From the NCBI GenBank assembly GCA_950022655.1, contig OX465589.1, forward strand, positions 26,651,626 to 26,715,625: 64,000 bases of DNA, in the 5' to 3' direction. The notes beneath the pieces are model-generated. The model ran no database searches. It saw nothing but the letters and a program-made list of their open reading frames with translations, and was not told where the DNA came from. A program made the translations under genes and the position numbers. The DNA comes from Alentia gelatinosa (Eukaryota; Annelida; Polychaeta; Phyllodocida; Polynoidae). Shown piece after piece: positions 34,501-45,600 of the stretch. The number at the start of each line of letters is the position of its first letter. Within the stretch, counting starts at the first letter, position 1.

Positions 34501-37003
34501 GAATCCACGAGACAGTGGAAGATCTGCCCTGGGCAGAACTGTTCTTTTGATCAATAAAAAAAAAAAAAAATTAACCTATGAAAATATTTAAGGTTCATGG
34601 CGTCTTCTTCTGTTTTGCAGCAGCATACAAATAACTATAAATAACCTGGGTGTACCAGCTAACTCTGGTTTTCCCCTTTAACCAATCATATATGGCTGGA
34701 AATAGTGCGAAGAGTGAACTTCTTGAGATGTGCAGATATTCAACCCAATAGCTGAAAGTTTAGGCTGAAGAGGAGGTCTCTACTGAGGTTCAATAGCCCA
34801 TACTCTATGTAAATTCGTTGATATTTAGGGTGACATAGATTTAAATGTTTTTTTTTAGAATATTCGGGTAAGATTGATTGCTTTATTGATAGAATCTGTG
34901 TTAACCATATCAAGTTTATAAATTTGCAGAATTTAATAATCAACTGAAACGTGGATGTCTGTAAACCTTTACAAATTGATATGTTGTAACACCGCTATTT
35001 GTATATTCTGATTACGTACAGATCAGAGCTAAGAGGCCTATTCCACCAAGGAGGCACAAGCCCAGGCCGGGCCCCATGTGGTCGCCTATTGGCGATCGGC
35101 GGCAATAGCCGGCCAAAAACTCTCACCGGCGGCGATAATCTGCTTGGTGGAACAGCTCATGAGAGTTGACAGGCCCCACACGGCCGTCCCCTGCCGGCCA
35201 CCATGCCTCCAAAACCCCGTAGCCGGGCAGTATCGGCTGACCTGTTGGTGGCCGCCGGCCGCCGGCCTGGGACAATTCTCCTGCAATAGCCAATTTTGGA
35301 GGTGTTCCACCAAAATATAGTGATAACCACAGAGAAGGCCGGGCAGGCGGCTGGTTATTATGAGCGCAACGTCCCCCGCAAACCCTGGCAGGGGAAAACC
35401 GATTCATTTGATTTTAAGCCCCCGGCAGGCCGGCCGGCGTGTCAAGAGCTACGCTGAAAGAAGCACGGCCGCAGGCTCTGCCGGGACCTGCGGCGAGGGA
35501 AAGCCGACAACACTGCACGGCCGACACCGGCGATACCCGAAGCCGCGAAAGGACATCGAAAATTCCGACACTTTTGGCAGAATTCTAGCACCATAGCGTG
35601 CCATACACATTCATAACATCAATCCTTATCTTTATTTACCTTCATTGTTCGATTTAACCTGTAAATCCGCGGTTATTTGATGTTTTCTGACCGTTCCCGT
35701 ACAATTCCCGACGTGCGGCCACGCTGCTCCGCTCGATACACGAATTTCGCGGGTTCAGAGCGTCGTAGTGTATCGCCGCACGCCGCGCCGCCTATCGGAT
35801 CGATAGAGAACCGCGGCCTTGTGCGTTAGTGCCGCTAATGTCCACCAGACGGCAATAGCGAACCCGCTGCGAGTGTATCGCCGCGCCAGGTCTGGCCGGC
35901 TCTATGGGCGCTCGCCGGGCGCCTTGTGTACGCCTGTTGGTCCCCTCGTGGGGCTTTGGTGGAACAGCTCCTAGAATTTAGGGGTTTAGGGGCGGCCGGA
36001 CGGCCGGCCCCGGCGGCAAACGCCTGCTGGAGGGCAAAAACCCGCCTGCTGAGGGACTTTTTGGTGGAATAGGCCTCTAAGCTGGGCGTGCTGAGTGAAT
36101 CAACCAGCAAGGCGGGCATTCAGATCTAAAGTAGCCGTAGTGTATCTTTGCTATTGTTTATGGTATATGCAAATATATTATCGAGTAAGCTTAATAATGG
36201 GACCTCTATCAATACACTTCTCTTCATGTCCCTTTCACAACCACAAGACAGACCTACCTCTCCTGTAGCCACAGTCTACTTTGAGGTACACGGACCACTT
36301 CTTGCCTCCTGGCAGCGGATTGGTCAACAGTTTGTCCAGAGTGGCGTCCGAGTCCAGTAGTGCATGGAACGCCGTGAGTCGTTCACACAATGCACGCATC
36401 CTACAACGGTAAGTTACAGAGTAGTAGGAGTGGGGCAAAACCTGCACTTCAATGATAAGTAACAGAGTATTAGGAGTGGGGCAAAACCCACAATTCCTAC
36501 AATGGTAAGTAAGAGAGTATTAACAGAATCACATATCACATGAGTTCATCAGTGAATAACAGAATATTAGTTGACAGTCTGACAACAAGGTGACTTTAAA
36601 GACAAGTAAAATTGTTTCCCACAGAGTCAACATTTCACGCACACCTCCATGGGGAAGCGATGAAAGAGATAAACTGGAAGGAAATTTTCTCAAACCTTAA
36701 AGACAAGTATTATTATCCAGCTATTTAAAGGGGCGCTCTAGTCTAGAACGGAACAGGTGAGAGAACAATGGGGAGAGGCAGAATGTGCATCCTACAGGGG
36801 AAAGTAACAGAGGATTAACAGGAAGTCAGCAACAAATGTCATGCAGACATAAAGGAGACATGGGTGAATGAAAGTTGACTAAATTGTGAATACGTATCAA
36901 TCATCCATTACCGACATAGGAGAGCTTTTCAAAACTGCCAAAAATAAACTCCTGCAGATGTTTTGGGGAAAGTCTACATGTATATCGAGACGTACTTGTT
37001 GGT

Positions 37004-37038
<35 letters not shown>

Positions 37039-38039
37039 CTAATAACTGTCATTCAAGGTAGCATCGCTGAGGGAGTAGGACGTCGCCACGTCATACTGGT
37101 ATTTACTTTTCTGTGTACCTTGTTACCTGGGAATTTTGTCTTCTGTGAAGGGCATGGCGAAGAGAATGTCGTCAAATCCGCCATCAGCGTAGTGTTCCGC
37201 CTCGGCCAGTGTGGAGACGACGATGCAGCGCTTGGTGCCGGCCGTCATGAGCTCACCCAGCTGTCTGCATAGAGATACACGGATGTCAGCTCGGATAATC
37301 AAAAACACAGGAAATATTTTTCATATAGAATTTACTGTCTCAGAAAGACTGTGAAAATATGGAAACCATATTTCTGTTTGCCATGGAACGGGGCTGGGGT
37401 GTGTGGAGAGGTTGGAAACACTGATTATTGGTTTGAATGAGGACTGTGGATCTATGGTCTGGATAGTAAGACAAGCATCTCTTCCAGGAGAAACTGCCAC
37501 TATTCTTATATTTATTTGGGGAACTTTATATAACATATTAGATTTTGGTAAACGGGATATATATTATTAAACCAGGGTGGGAAAGGTGAAGTGTTGTTGT
37601 GGTCAGTACGGTGGGTAGGATATTTGAGATATTCTGACCCATTTTAAATAGATGCAAATGAATGTGAAACTGACGGTAAACTGATAGATCTAGTAGACAT
37701 TTATCTTTCCACCGAAATGTTATCTTATTTCTGCTTATGTTCTATTTGTGTTAAAAAATATGAAGAAGAAAAAATGGATAAAAGTAAATAAATTAAAATA
37801 GTGTATAAGTCCGTGATTGTGTATACGGATACAGGGTGACTCTCTTTTTTCTAAATTAAATCAGGAAGTACTCACAAGGTCTTATGAGTCTTCATGTGCG
37901 GTCGCAGGTTGACTTTTAACTTCTCACACCGCTCTCGCATCTTCTCGGCATTTTTCTTGGCAATGTCAATGTCGAGCAGGAAGGCAGGTGTCTCTTGCCC
38001 TGACATATCCAGTTGTGATAACGAGTCCATTGAACCCAT
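28507..38039 (-). CDS. D-serine dehydratase / D-threonine aldolase-type PLP enzyme, complete
   Basis: Eight exons join in phase into 378 aa plus stop: 37876-38039, 37127-37264, 36258-36400, 34088-34268, 32921-33042, 31575-31767, 30292-30397, 28507-28596. All have GT-AG borders; the exon 6 donor (GTCAGC) is the weakest. The N-terminal alanine-racemase-like barrel includes [14 protein letters not shown] (17-30) and RPHMKTHKT (46-54), where Lys50 is the expected PLP lysine. [30 protein letters not shown] and [11 protein letters not shown] follow. The C-terminal domain ends [11 protein letters not shown]...PCRGW, with His349-x-Cys351 matching the zinc pair of eukaryotic D-serine dehydratase (I recall His347/Cys349 in chicken, 376 aa). 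The likely reaction is zinc- and PLP-dependent conversion of D-serine to pyruvate and ammonia; D-threonine aldolase activity is the alternative. There is no targeting peptide, so it is probably cytosolic. Transposon-like elements sit in introns 3, 4, 6 and 7. Confidence 0.92.
29136..29411 (+). mobile_element. Hairpin-plus-module element, copy C (intronic)
   Basis: It lies in intron 7 of the D-serine dehydratase-like gene. The hairpin spans about 29139-29275 (arms with TTGTTGGCCCCGTAATC and GATTACGGAGCCAACA); the apex is CACATGTCGAAGACGTGTG. The module starts TTTTATCCTTCCC (29279-29291), contains TTAAGCCTATGG, and ends GGGGTAGGATAA (29400-29411). Closely related to copy D at 31246. Confidence 0.82.
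31246..31530 (+). mobile_element. Hairpin-plus-module element, copy D (intronic)
   Basis: It lies in intron 6 of the same gene, ending 45 bp from exon 6. The hairpin spans about 31256-31396; the apex reads TCACGAGTCGAAGACGAGTG. The module runs from TTTTATCCTACCCC (31400-31413) to GGGGTAGGATAA (31519-31530) and contains TTAAGCCTATGG. The arms match copy C (TTTTGTTGGCTCC, GGAGCCAACAAAA) and are unrelated to those of copies A/B, E/F or G. Confidence 0.85.
33615..34051. mobile_element. CAGGGTTCGTA MITE, copy 1 (intronic)
   Basis: About 437 bp with ends CAGGGTTCGTA and its near-complement TACGAACCCTG. The interior has many copies of AATTCCAGGC(TTTTCCAGG) on both sides of an AT-rich core. It lies in intron 4 of the D-serine dehydratase-like gene, its right end about 36 bp from exon 4. 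Flanks share ACTTG (left ACTTGG, right ACTTGT). The ends suggest a hAT-like element, but the duplication seen is shorter than the usual 8 bp. A second copy is at 51104-51526. Confidence 0.78.
35033..36077. mobile_element. GC-rich PIF/Harbinger-like element with TAA duplication (intronic)
   Basis: The 17-bp ends GAGGCCTATTCCACCAA and its exact complement enclose 1,045 bp, flanked on both sides by TAA (35030-35032 and 36078-36080). A TAA/TTA target duplication and G-initial TIRs fit PIF/Harbinger. The interior is strikingly GC-rich (many GGCCGG/CCGGCGGCG words) against an AT-rich intron. It repeats the end-derived word TTGGTGGAACAGCTC near 35144 and 35950 and its complement near 35300. The open frames inside overlap on both strands and show no transposase motifs. 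It sits in intron 3 of the D-serine dehydratase-like gene. Confidence 0.82.
37011..37039. repeat. Poly-T tract in intron 2
   Basis: A run of about 28 T, 90 bp downstream (in transcription) of exon 2 of the D-serine dehydratase-like gene. It could be the tail of a reverse-transcribed insert or a simple homopolymer; no associated element was recognised. Confidence 0.8.
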
Positions 38040-39623
38040 CTACAACGTAAGAAGAACACACAAGTTATGTAACCGTGCCGCAATGTTGTTATCCGCAACA
38101 CCACATTACACAGTAGGCTTATCTACAGAGTACTATACACCTGTGCATAAAAATACTTCAAATACCAACCTCTGCTATCCAAGTGGTAGTTGAGCCATAC
38201 CACCATACTGTGCCGGTATGGTGCCGTACCACCATACTTTGAAAGCTCGATCTCATTGGTTAAGTCAGAAATATGTAAATAAATGATAAACAACCAAAAT
38301 ATGGACAAAAAAAATCAAACAGGGAATTAATGATAATATTATGAGAATATCAATACCAAAGAAAACAATTTTTGAACAGTTTGAATTATATTTACGAAAT
38401 TGCGGCTATGGACATCGCGCGTGGTGTGTAGCAGAAAACAACTTCTGCCCTCCCAAGCGAGTTTGATTTTTGGTCTTATTTTGGTGAGTTTTTGAATATT
38501 TACAGAAATTTATAGGTGTATAGTACAAGTGAAACTAGTTAACCTAATTGGCACGGCTCCTCGTACCTTGTTACTTTCGCTAAAACTACCACATTCGCTC
38601 TCCGAGCTCATGCGTTAGTTTTAGCGAAAGTAACGCGGTACGAGGAGCCGTCCCAATTAGGTTAACTAGTTTCCCTTAAATACTATCACCTGGCCCTGTT
38701 AGATAAGGCCCATTCAGGGGTGACTACTTTACCGTACCGGGGTAGGCTACCTATGAAAATGGGAACTTTTGTTACTTTAAAATGAGTTGAGTAGGGAAAA
38801 TATTTCAATGATGTTATCATTAAAATATTCCTTGTCATTATTTACCAGTTTGTCCTATATATGTAAAAGACTACTTACTGCCACTCCCCCTCCCCTCCCC
38901 CCCCCCCCCCCCCCCCCCGACATTTGTCCAGACTACGGTACCCCGGGGTGTGATGTTGCAGAGGCAGGGCAGTACAAGAACAGAGATTGACAACTTAATT
39001 CAAATACTGCAATTTTCCAATAGGACTTGGCACCTACCTTGAATGATGCACCAGATGTGTGGTATACCTGCTAACTGCTGTCAATCAGTACTACTACAAT
39101 CTACAGTATGAATACTTGGACCTTAGCCCCCCGTACCTCTCCGTGCTACCACAGAGTAGACTGTGGTGCTACTTGAAGCAGTCACTACATCTCGCACCCG
39201 ACATCTCTGCTGGAAACTAACCCCATCTGCCGGAGGACGAATGAACTAGATCTAATCAGAGTTTCTCAAAAGATGAATCATTCAATATGCAGTTGGTACA
39301 GACATTGATACATGCGATTTTCTCAAACGTACTTTCTATGAGTATTTGGTTCAATTCTGTGAGGAGAGCGAAGAGCTACCGGGGGTACTACAATTTACCG
39401 TTACAACGGGTCGCAACGAATAAACTTTGCTGTAACTTTCACCAATTAGTAGACGTTCACTTCCTGTTTGATATAAACAACTTTTCTAAATTCTTGACAA
39501 GATTCTACTATCGAGGAGAGTTATAGTCGATCTAAACCACCTCTGCATTCGTACATAACAACGATGCATACATGGATAATATCCTAAGCTATATTGATGT
39601 GAAGTATTCACAGAATTTACAAG
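38040..39623. promoter_or_regulatory. Shared intergenic region between two divergent genes
   Basis: The start codons of the D-serine dehydratase-like gene (minus) and the tubulin gene (plus) face away from each other across 1.58 kb, so their promoters must lie here or overlap. It holds a long hairpin (38531-38673) and a poly-C tract (about 38899-38918). No TATA box or specific factor site is convincing. Confidence 0.45.
38531..38673. repeat. Near-perfect 58-bp-arm hairpin
   Basis: Arms 38531-38588 and 38616-38673 match at 55 of 58 positions (ends GAAACTAGTTAACCTAATTG and complement). The 27-base apex contains ATTCGCTCTCCGAGCTCATG, which loosely resembles the complement of the shared apex in the hairpin-plus-module family. 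No TTTTATCCTACCCC module follows. Confidence 0.9.
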
Positions 39624-42600
39624 ATGTCATCAGTTGTTTTGCAAGTTGGCCAGTGCGGCAACCAGATCGGCGAGGAGTTCTGGAAGACAGTTCAGCAAAA
39701 CAAGCCTGCAATTCCGGGGTAGAATTCACATGACAATGTTGTTAGATATGATATGTTTCCTACTAGGTTAGAATATGTTGTTCTCAGCCAATTTGCAATA
39801 TATGTTCTCGTGAAATTCTTCTGAAATTTATATAATCACACTAGACAATATATTCTTAGTTAAGAATACACTATACGGTATACCGTACCGGTAGGCCTAC
39901 TTAGTTAGGAATACCATATACTACAATGTACACAGGTATTAACTTCATCTGCACATACAAGGCCCTATAGTTCACTCATATCCCGAGGAGGTCAGCACAG
40001 GTGTTGCCACTTTATGTCCCTGTTACCTAGCTTTTCTTGCTTTCTTCCGTTTTCTCTCTGTTTTATTTCAAACAAGACGCCCTGCACCACATGACGACCC
40101 GCCTCCCTGTATGACGACATGATGATGTAATTGATATTCTAGGTTTCTCTAGGGTAACGACTTTATTTTTCATGATAGTAACGTTACATGACGGTATATA
40201 TACATATACTGATGAATAGAGATGTGTGTGATGTTGCAGCCCGACCTACCGCTGTGGAGATGGATTCATGAGGAGTGTAAACGTGGATAGCGAACCCAAA
40301 GTCGTCCGTGGTCTCTTGTCCACTATGAAAGGGTAGAGTGATGCCTCTTACTTTACATGGTCTAACAGTAACGGCATACCGTAGTTTATGCTGTAGATAA
40401 TCAAATTGCTTTCCCATATGTGACACCAAACATTACAACTTACTGTAACATGTTCGTTTTGAATGTATAACATATCTATTACATGCCCTCATAACATGTA
40501 TGTATATCAATAGTACTTTTTTTTTTTCAATAGTGCATTTTGAAGCTAGTATAGGTTTTTAGGCGGCCCACCTAGCGTGTGTCAGGATGAAAAAAAAAAA
40601 AGGGGATGGAATGGTGAAAGGGGATAGGGATAAAGACGACTCCTAACTTGACCAACAAAAACAGTATTACGCATGAGATAGCCCTAGTCAATCTAATGTA
40701 TTTATTACAGGGACATTCGTGATGGAAACGTGATCGTTGGGAAGCGTGGACGAGGAACGAATTGGGCTCTCGGCAAGTGTATACATAATATTCATTTATC
40801 TCTCCAGAGACGATATAACGAAATTTCTAGTGGGGTATCAAAACGATAAATAGAATATGAATGTGTACATCTCCTTTAGTCATTTTGCGAGAATCATATA
40901 GAGACTCAGGCAGAATATGTCGGGGTATACCTGAGACTGAAACATCTCAAGCAGGGGAGAGGCTACCTCTTACCATTAAATATATATTTTCATATTTCGG
41001 TCACCGTATTCAAATGACCGTAGGTTCGGTATAAATAAGACAGGATTACTGTCACTCGTCCTTTCCTTTTGTTTATTCCTGTCCTCAAAAAGGCTTATCC
41101 TGCCGAACGTCGACAGAAGGGAATAAAATGTTTATTGTGAAACTGTGGAGTGGACATCGGTTTGTACAGTGTTCTAAAGTTAGGAGGACAGGACATCACC
41201 TCAAGTCATTAAAAATATAGTTCCCATGGTCATTGATTAAATTGTAAACCGCTGTTAACACATATCGCCATTACAAGGTGAATGTTGTGTTACAGGTTAC
41301 CACGGGATCAAAGGTCACGAGGATCAGTTACTGCCGCAGACTCTTGATAAGGTCCGCAAGGAAGCTGAAAGGTTAACCGGTATTTGCTACTTATCTTACC
41401 AAGGGAGTTTTACTTTCCCATATCTGTCCATATATTCATCTATCCGTCAACAAATGCCGATTACAAACTAATATGTTGAAAAGTAGAAAACTAGGACATC
41501 CGTTTTAACAATTTCAAATGTATTGGGGGTTGATTCATCGATTTGAAAATCTCTCCTTTAGGTGCGATAGTTTCTCCGGTATAGTCATGATGCACAGTCT
41601 TAGTGGAGGCACAGGTTCCGGTGAGTTGGTTTCATGATTATTCGAGGTAATTAAATGAGTTGAAAGGACTTTACCACACCATCTTCAATACCTTATCACA
41701 CAAGGTATAAAGAGAAAAAACAGACTAGGGGTATTAACATTGATTAAGAATATTCATATGACCTTCGCATACTTTTCATGATATCACGTACTAATCATAT
41801 TTACTTCTTTTGAATAAACACCAATCTAATAATAAGGTCTCATCGAATGAAGAATAGATATATCTTATAGTTCCAACTAGATTCAGTTCATAATAAAAGC
41901 GATAACTTGATCTGAGTTGGTAATTTCCTGTCACGTAGGTCTGGGTGCCCGTCTCTGTGAGTCGCTCCGTGATGAGTTCAGTCTCAGTTACATCATGTCC
42001 TGTGTGGTGGCGCCACATGTGAGTGGGGAGAGTCCCCTCCAGCACTACAACACCCTGCTGTGTCTCGACTCGCTACAACGGTGGGTAAACAGGAGAAGGG
42101 TGGAGTATGGTGCTCTTCACAAACTCAGTTTCCCTGGGTATTATTTTTTTTTTAAAAGACAGTTTTTCGTTATTCTGGAGACTCTACCAAGCTCCGTAGA
42201 TCCTATTTTCAGTAGGCTCCAGTGCCACGATCGAATTTTGTTACTGTTGCACTCTGTTCATGTATAAGTAATATGCACATATCAGGTGAGCATACAGATC
42301 ACCTTCCTAATACATTGGTTGGAACGGGTTTCCGTTGGTTTTGGTTATACTATATATTATATGCCAGATGATGCCGAGATAAGACAACAAGCACAAATTT
42401 ATTATTTAGAAAGATTTTAATTTTTGAATCCTCATGTGATTATACAAAAATATGAGACCAATTGATCCTTATTTGTCTACACTTACCCCTTAGATAAATT
42501 CAGTCAGGTACTTTTATATTCTATAATACAGTCTAGACATTTCTGTACTTAAAACTAAAGAAAAGATCCTTCGGCATTTCGGTTACTGCATATTTCTTTG

Positions 42601-45600
42601 GTTCATCCTAATTAGTTGTTTCCAGGAGCCATATCTTTAAGGAATCTCAATTTCTATCTTTTTTTTATAAGTGAAACCCATATAAGAATTTTTGTTAATC
42701 TGATCAGAGAACTAACATTATAAAAAGGACTAGAGAATGCATCTATGTTTTGTTTGTGAGTTTACAGGCACAGTGACAGTATCGTACTCTTCCACAATGA
42801 TGAAGTCATCCACCAGCTACAGAGAGGTGCACGCGGCAAGGCGGCCGAAGCAGCCATCTCCTTCACTAAGATGAACCAACATATCGCCGCCTGTCTGGGC
42901 GGAATCCTTCTACCTGTCGAAACCATGACACCCCAGTGGTTAGTGTCTTCTTAACCATATTGGTTAATATGAAGAAAAATATGAATTACACATACATTGT
43001 ATCTTTATTGGTCACGAGTCATTTCTGTGATACCTCAGTGTTAAGGCTATGGATTTTAACGTGAAGTATGTTAAATGGCTTACGATATATCTATATTATC
43101 AAGAAACGTCACGAAATTTCATATGATTGTTTATATGGCGTGAGTTGTCTTCACGGAATGATATCACAAAGCGAAGCTGAGTGATATCTGTAGCAGAAGA
43201 CAATGAACGCCATGTAAACAATCATATGAAATTGAGTGATGTTTAGATTTTTTTTACTTCATATTTTACCCGTGGCATATAAATATTTTATGGCACATCC
43301 GTTGTATACAGTCACACTAAGTTAAGTCTATGGAGATTTATATGGTGGGTAGGATAAATATATATATTTGTGTCTTGGAATCCAAACCATTTCCACATGT
43401 TATGTGATGTATGCCGAATATTCCTCAAAATATCCTTAAATCGGGCATAGCTTACACCTGAGCTGATATTCTTTGGTTTTACCACGGAGCTGGATAAAAT
43501 CATCCAGGTCCATGGTTTTGCACAACTTGTGGAACTTCTTCCATAGGTTCTTGTTTGTAGCGACCTGCCCTTTCATGCACTTGGAATCAAGCTCTAGTCC
43601 CTCTTATCGATTTTCGTCTGCCAAGATAAAAAATGTAGTCTCTAATCACTCTTGAGGTGGTGATTCGGTGAGTTTGAGAAGCAGCATAGTTCAACACAAT
43701 CCTGAGGCGGTACAAACTGGTACAGATAGATTAGTAATTTGTCTCCCATTTTCAAAAGAGGCAACCGCGAGCCTACTGCACAGTGCTTTGGGACAATTAT
43801 CACACTATAGGAATTATAATGGCGTTTATTTGTCGCCATTGCCGTCTACGTAGAGCATATATGAATAAATTTAGACTTGCATTAAATTGAAACTCCTACT
43901 TTATGTTATCCTCAAGCTCAACACACACTCAATTCTATAGACTATGATATATAGCTGTAGTAATATTTGCATATTGAATGCAATTGATAAGTTATCTTCT
44001 TAAAATCTTATAAGTTTTATCGAATAATCTAGGAAGCCGAAGGGGAGCTAGATAGGTTAAAATCATAACCTCAATTGTTAACAAAAGGGGACACTTTTTT
44101 CTCGGAAATATGCACCGGGAATGAATATTAAAAAAAACAACATGAAACGCTTTGAGATTGATATGAAAGAAATCTAGGAAAGTCAACCTATGCATCAAAA
44201 GGGAGGTCAAGGCGAGGCTATTGGTTCTCAGACAGTCTGGCGGTGATAGATGGAGGTGATTACAAGGTGATTAGGAGGAGGGTCATTGCGGTCAGACGAC
44301 GCGACAGGACAACACAGGAAGCAGTCATACCACTCTTCTACAGGTCTGTGAACACAGGCGGCGACAGGCGGGTATCCTCGGGACAGTACAGGCACGGGTC
44401 GGTTACACACGGGTTACACACGGGTTACACACGGGTTACACACAGGGATACAGCGTCTTTCAGGTCACATGTCACAGCAGGCCTCCCAATGGCCACGGAC
44501 CTCCCGTTCTACTCAGACCTCGCCTGTCCTTATATATCCCCACACACCACACACCCCGGTCAGTGGTGTCCCCTCATTTACTATACCAGGAACCCAAAGT
44601 CCTCTTACACACTCAACACACTTCTCATTGACTATACCTACATTAATGGGAGTATGCATTAGACATTTCTTCAGGTTTTGATTGATTTCTTTTGTAATGA
44701 CTTTAACTGTGCGACATGTATTCCTTGTTTTTGTAAATATTTGGTGTCTATAAGGTGGACATTGGGCGAATTGCTGGTGCAGGTTCCGGGTACTTGGTCT
44801 CTTTGTTCGGGAGTTTGATGATTCACAATCGATGACTTATTCGGGGCGCCAAGGACCGCCAGTTCGCCTTATTGCTACCAGGGGAATGGTTAGTTACACT
44901 AGCGCCACCTGTGAGACTAACGCTAACCATGCCTGTAGTACAGCCAACCTTCACCAGACGGCGTTCATGTCTGCGTGACTGCCTGAGCTGGTTGGTGTAT
45001 GACACTCTCCTTCCACAGGTTTAGTTTCACTTCACCCCTGCAGGCTAAGGGTCGTGGCGAAGCAGGAACTGTGCTTGGAGAGTTTGCAGTGAGTTATCTA
45101 ATGCCTGGAGACTGGGTCACCCGCCAAGTGACTGATTCCTATTATCTGAACGTTAAGATGGGAACCTCCTAAAACAAGGAAAGTTCTACTGCAGCTCTTC
45201 AGCTGATTATTATTAGCAAATTAAAGCACACCAGAGCGAGATATGTCTCACATCATGCATTGACATGATCCCTTCAGTTGCATTGCTACAAGTTCCAGTA
45301 GCAATATAAGTGTTCTATTTAAACAATTATCATGGAATTTTAGGATTCTCTATATTGTCCTAACATATTCTGACTATAGATATATCCTAAAATCCTATTA
45401 AAAATGATAAGCATATTAAGGATAATTTAGCCAGAATTTTTTTGAAAAAGAGAGGTCTTCAGATCCATCTGCCCGCAGTGAGATTTGCCCTATTTTCCGC
45501 TGCTTTCTGATCCTCGTGCCGGGCCCCTAATGGAGGGCCCCTCTCAGCATAGAGAGATGAGTGTTGAACTAAGTGGTATATTACCAGATATACTGTTTGG

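Noticed and set aside
35078..36119. Frames of 60-94 codons inside the GC-rich element
   Set aside because: Stop-poor because of GC richness; present on both strands with no transposase motifs.
44243..44681. 139-codon plus-strand frame in tubulin intron 7
   Set aside because: It spans an 11-bp tandem repeat and has neither tubulin similarity nor fitting splice phase.
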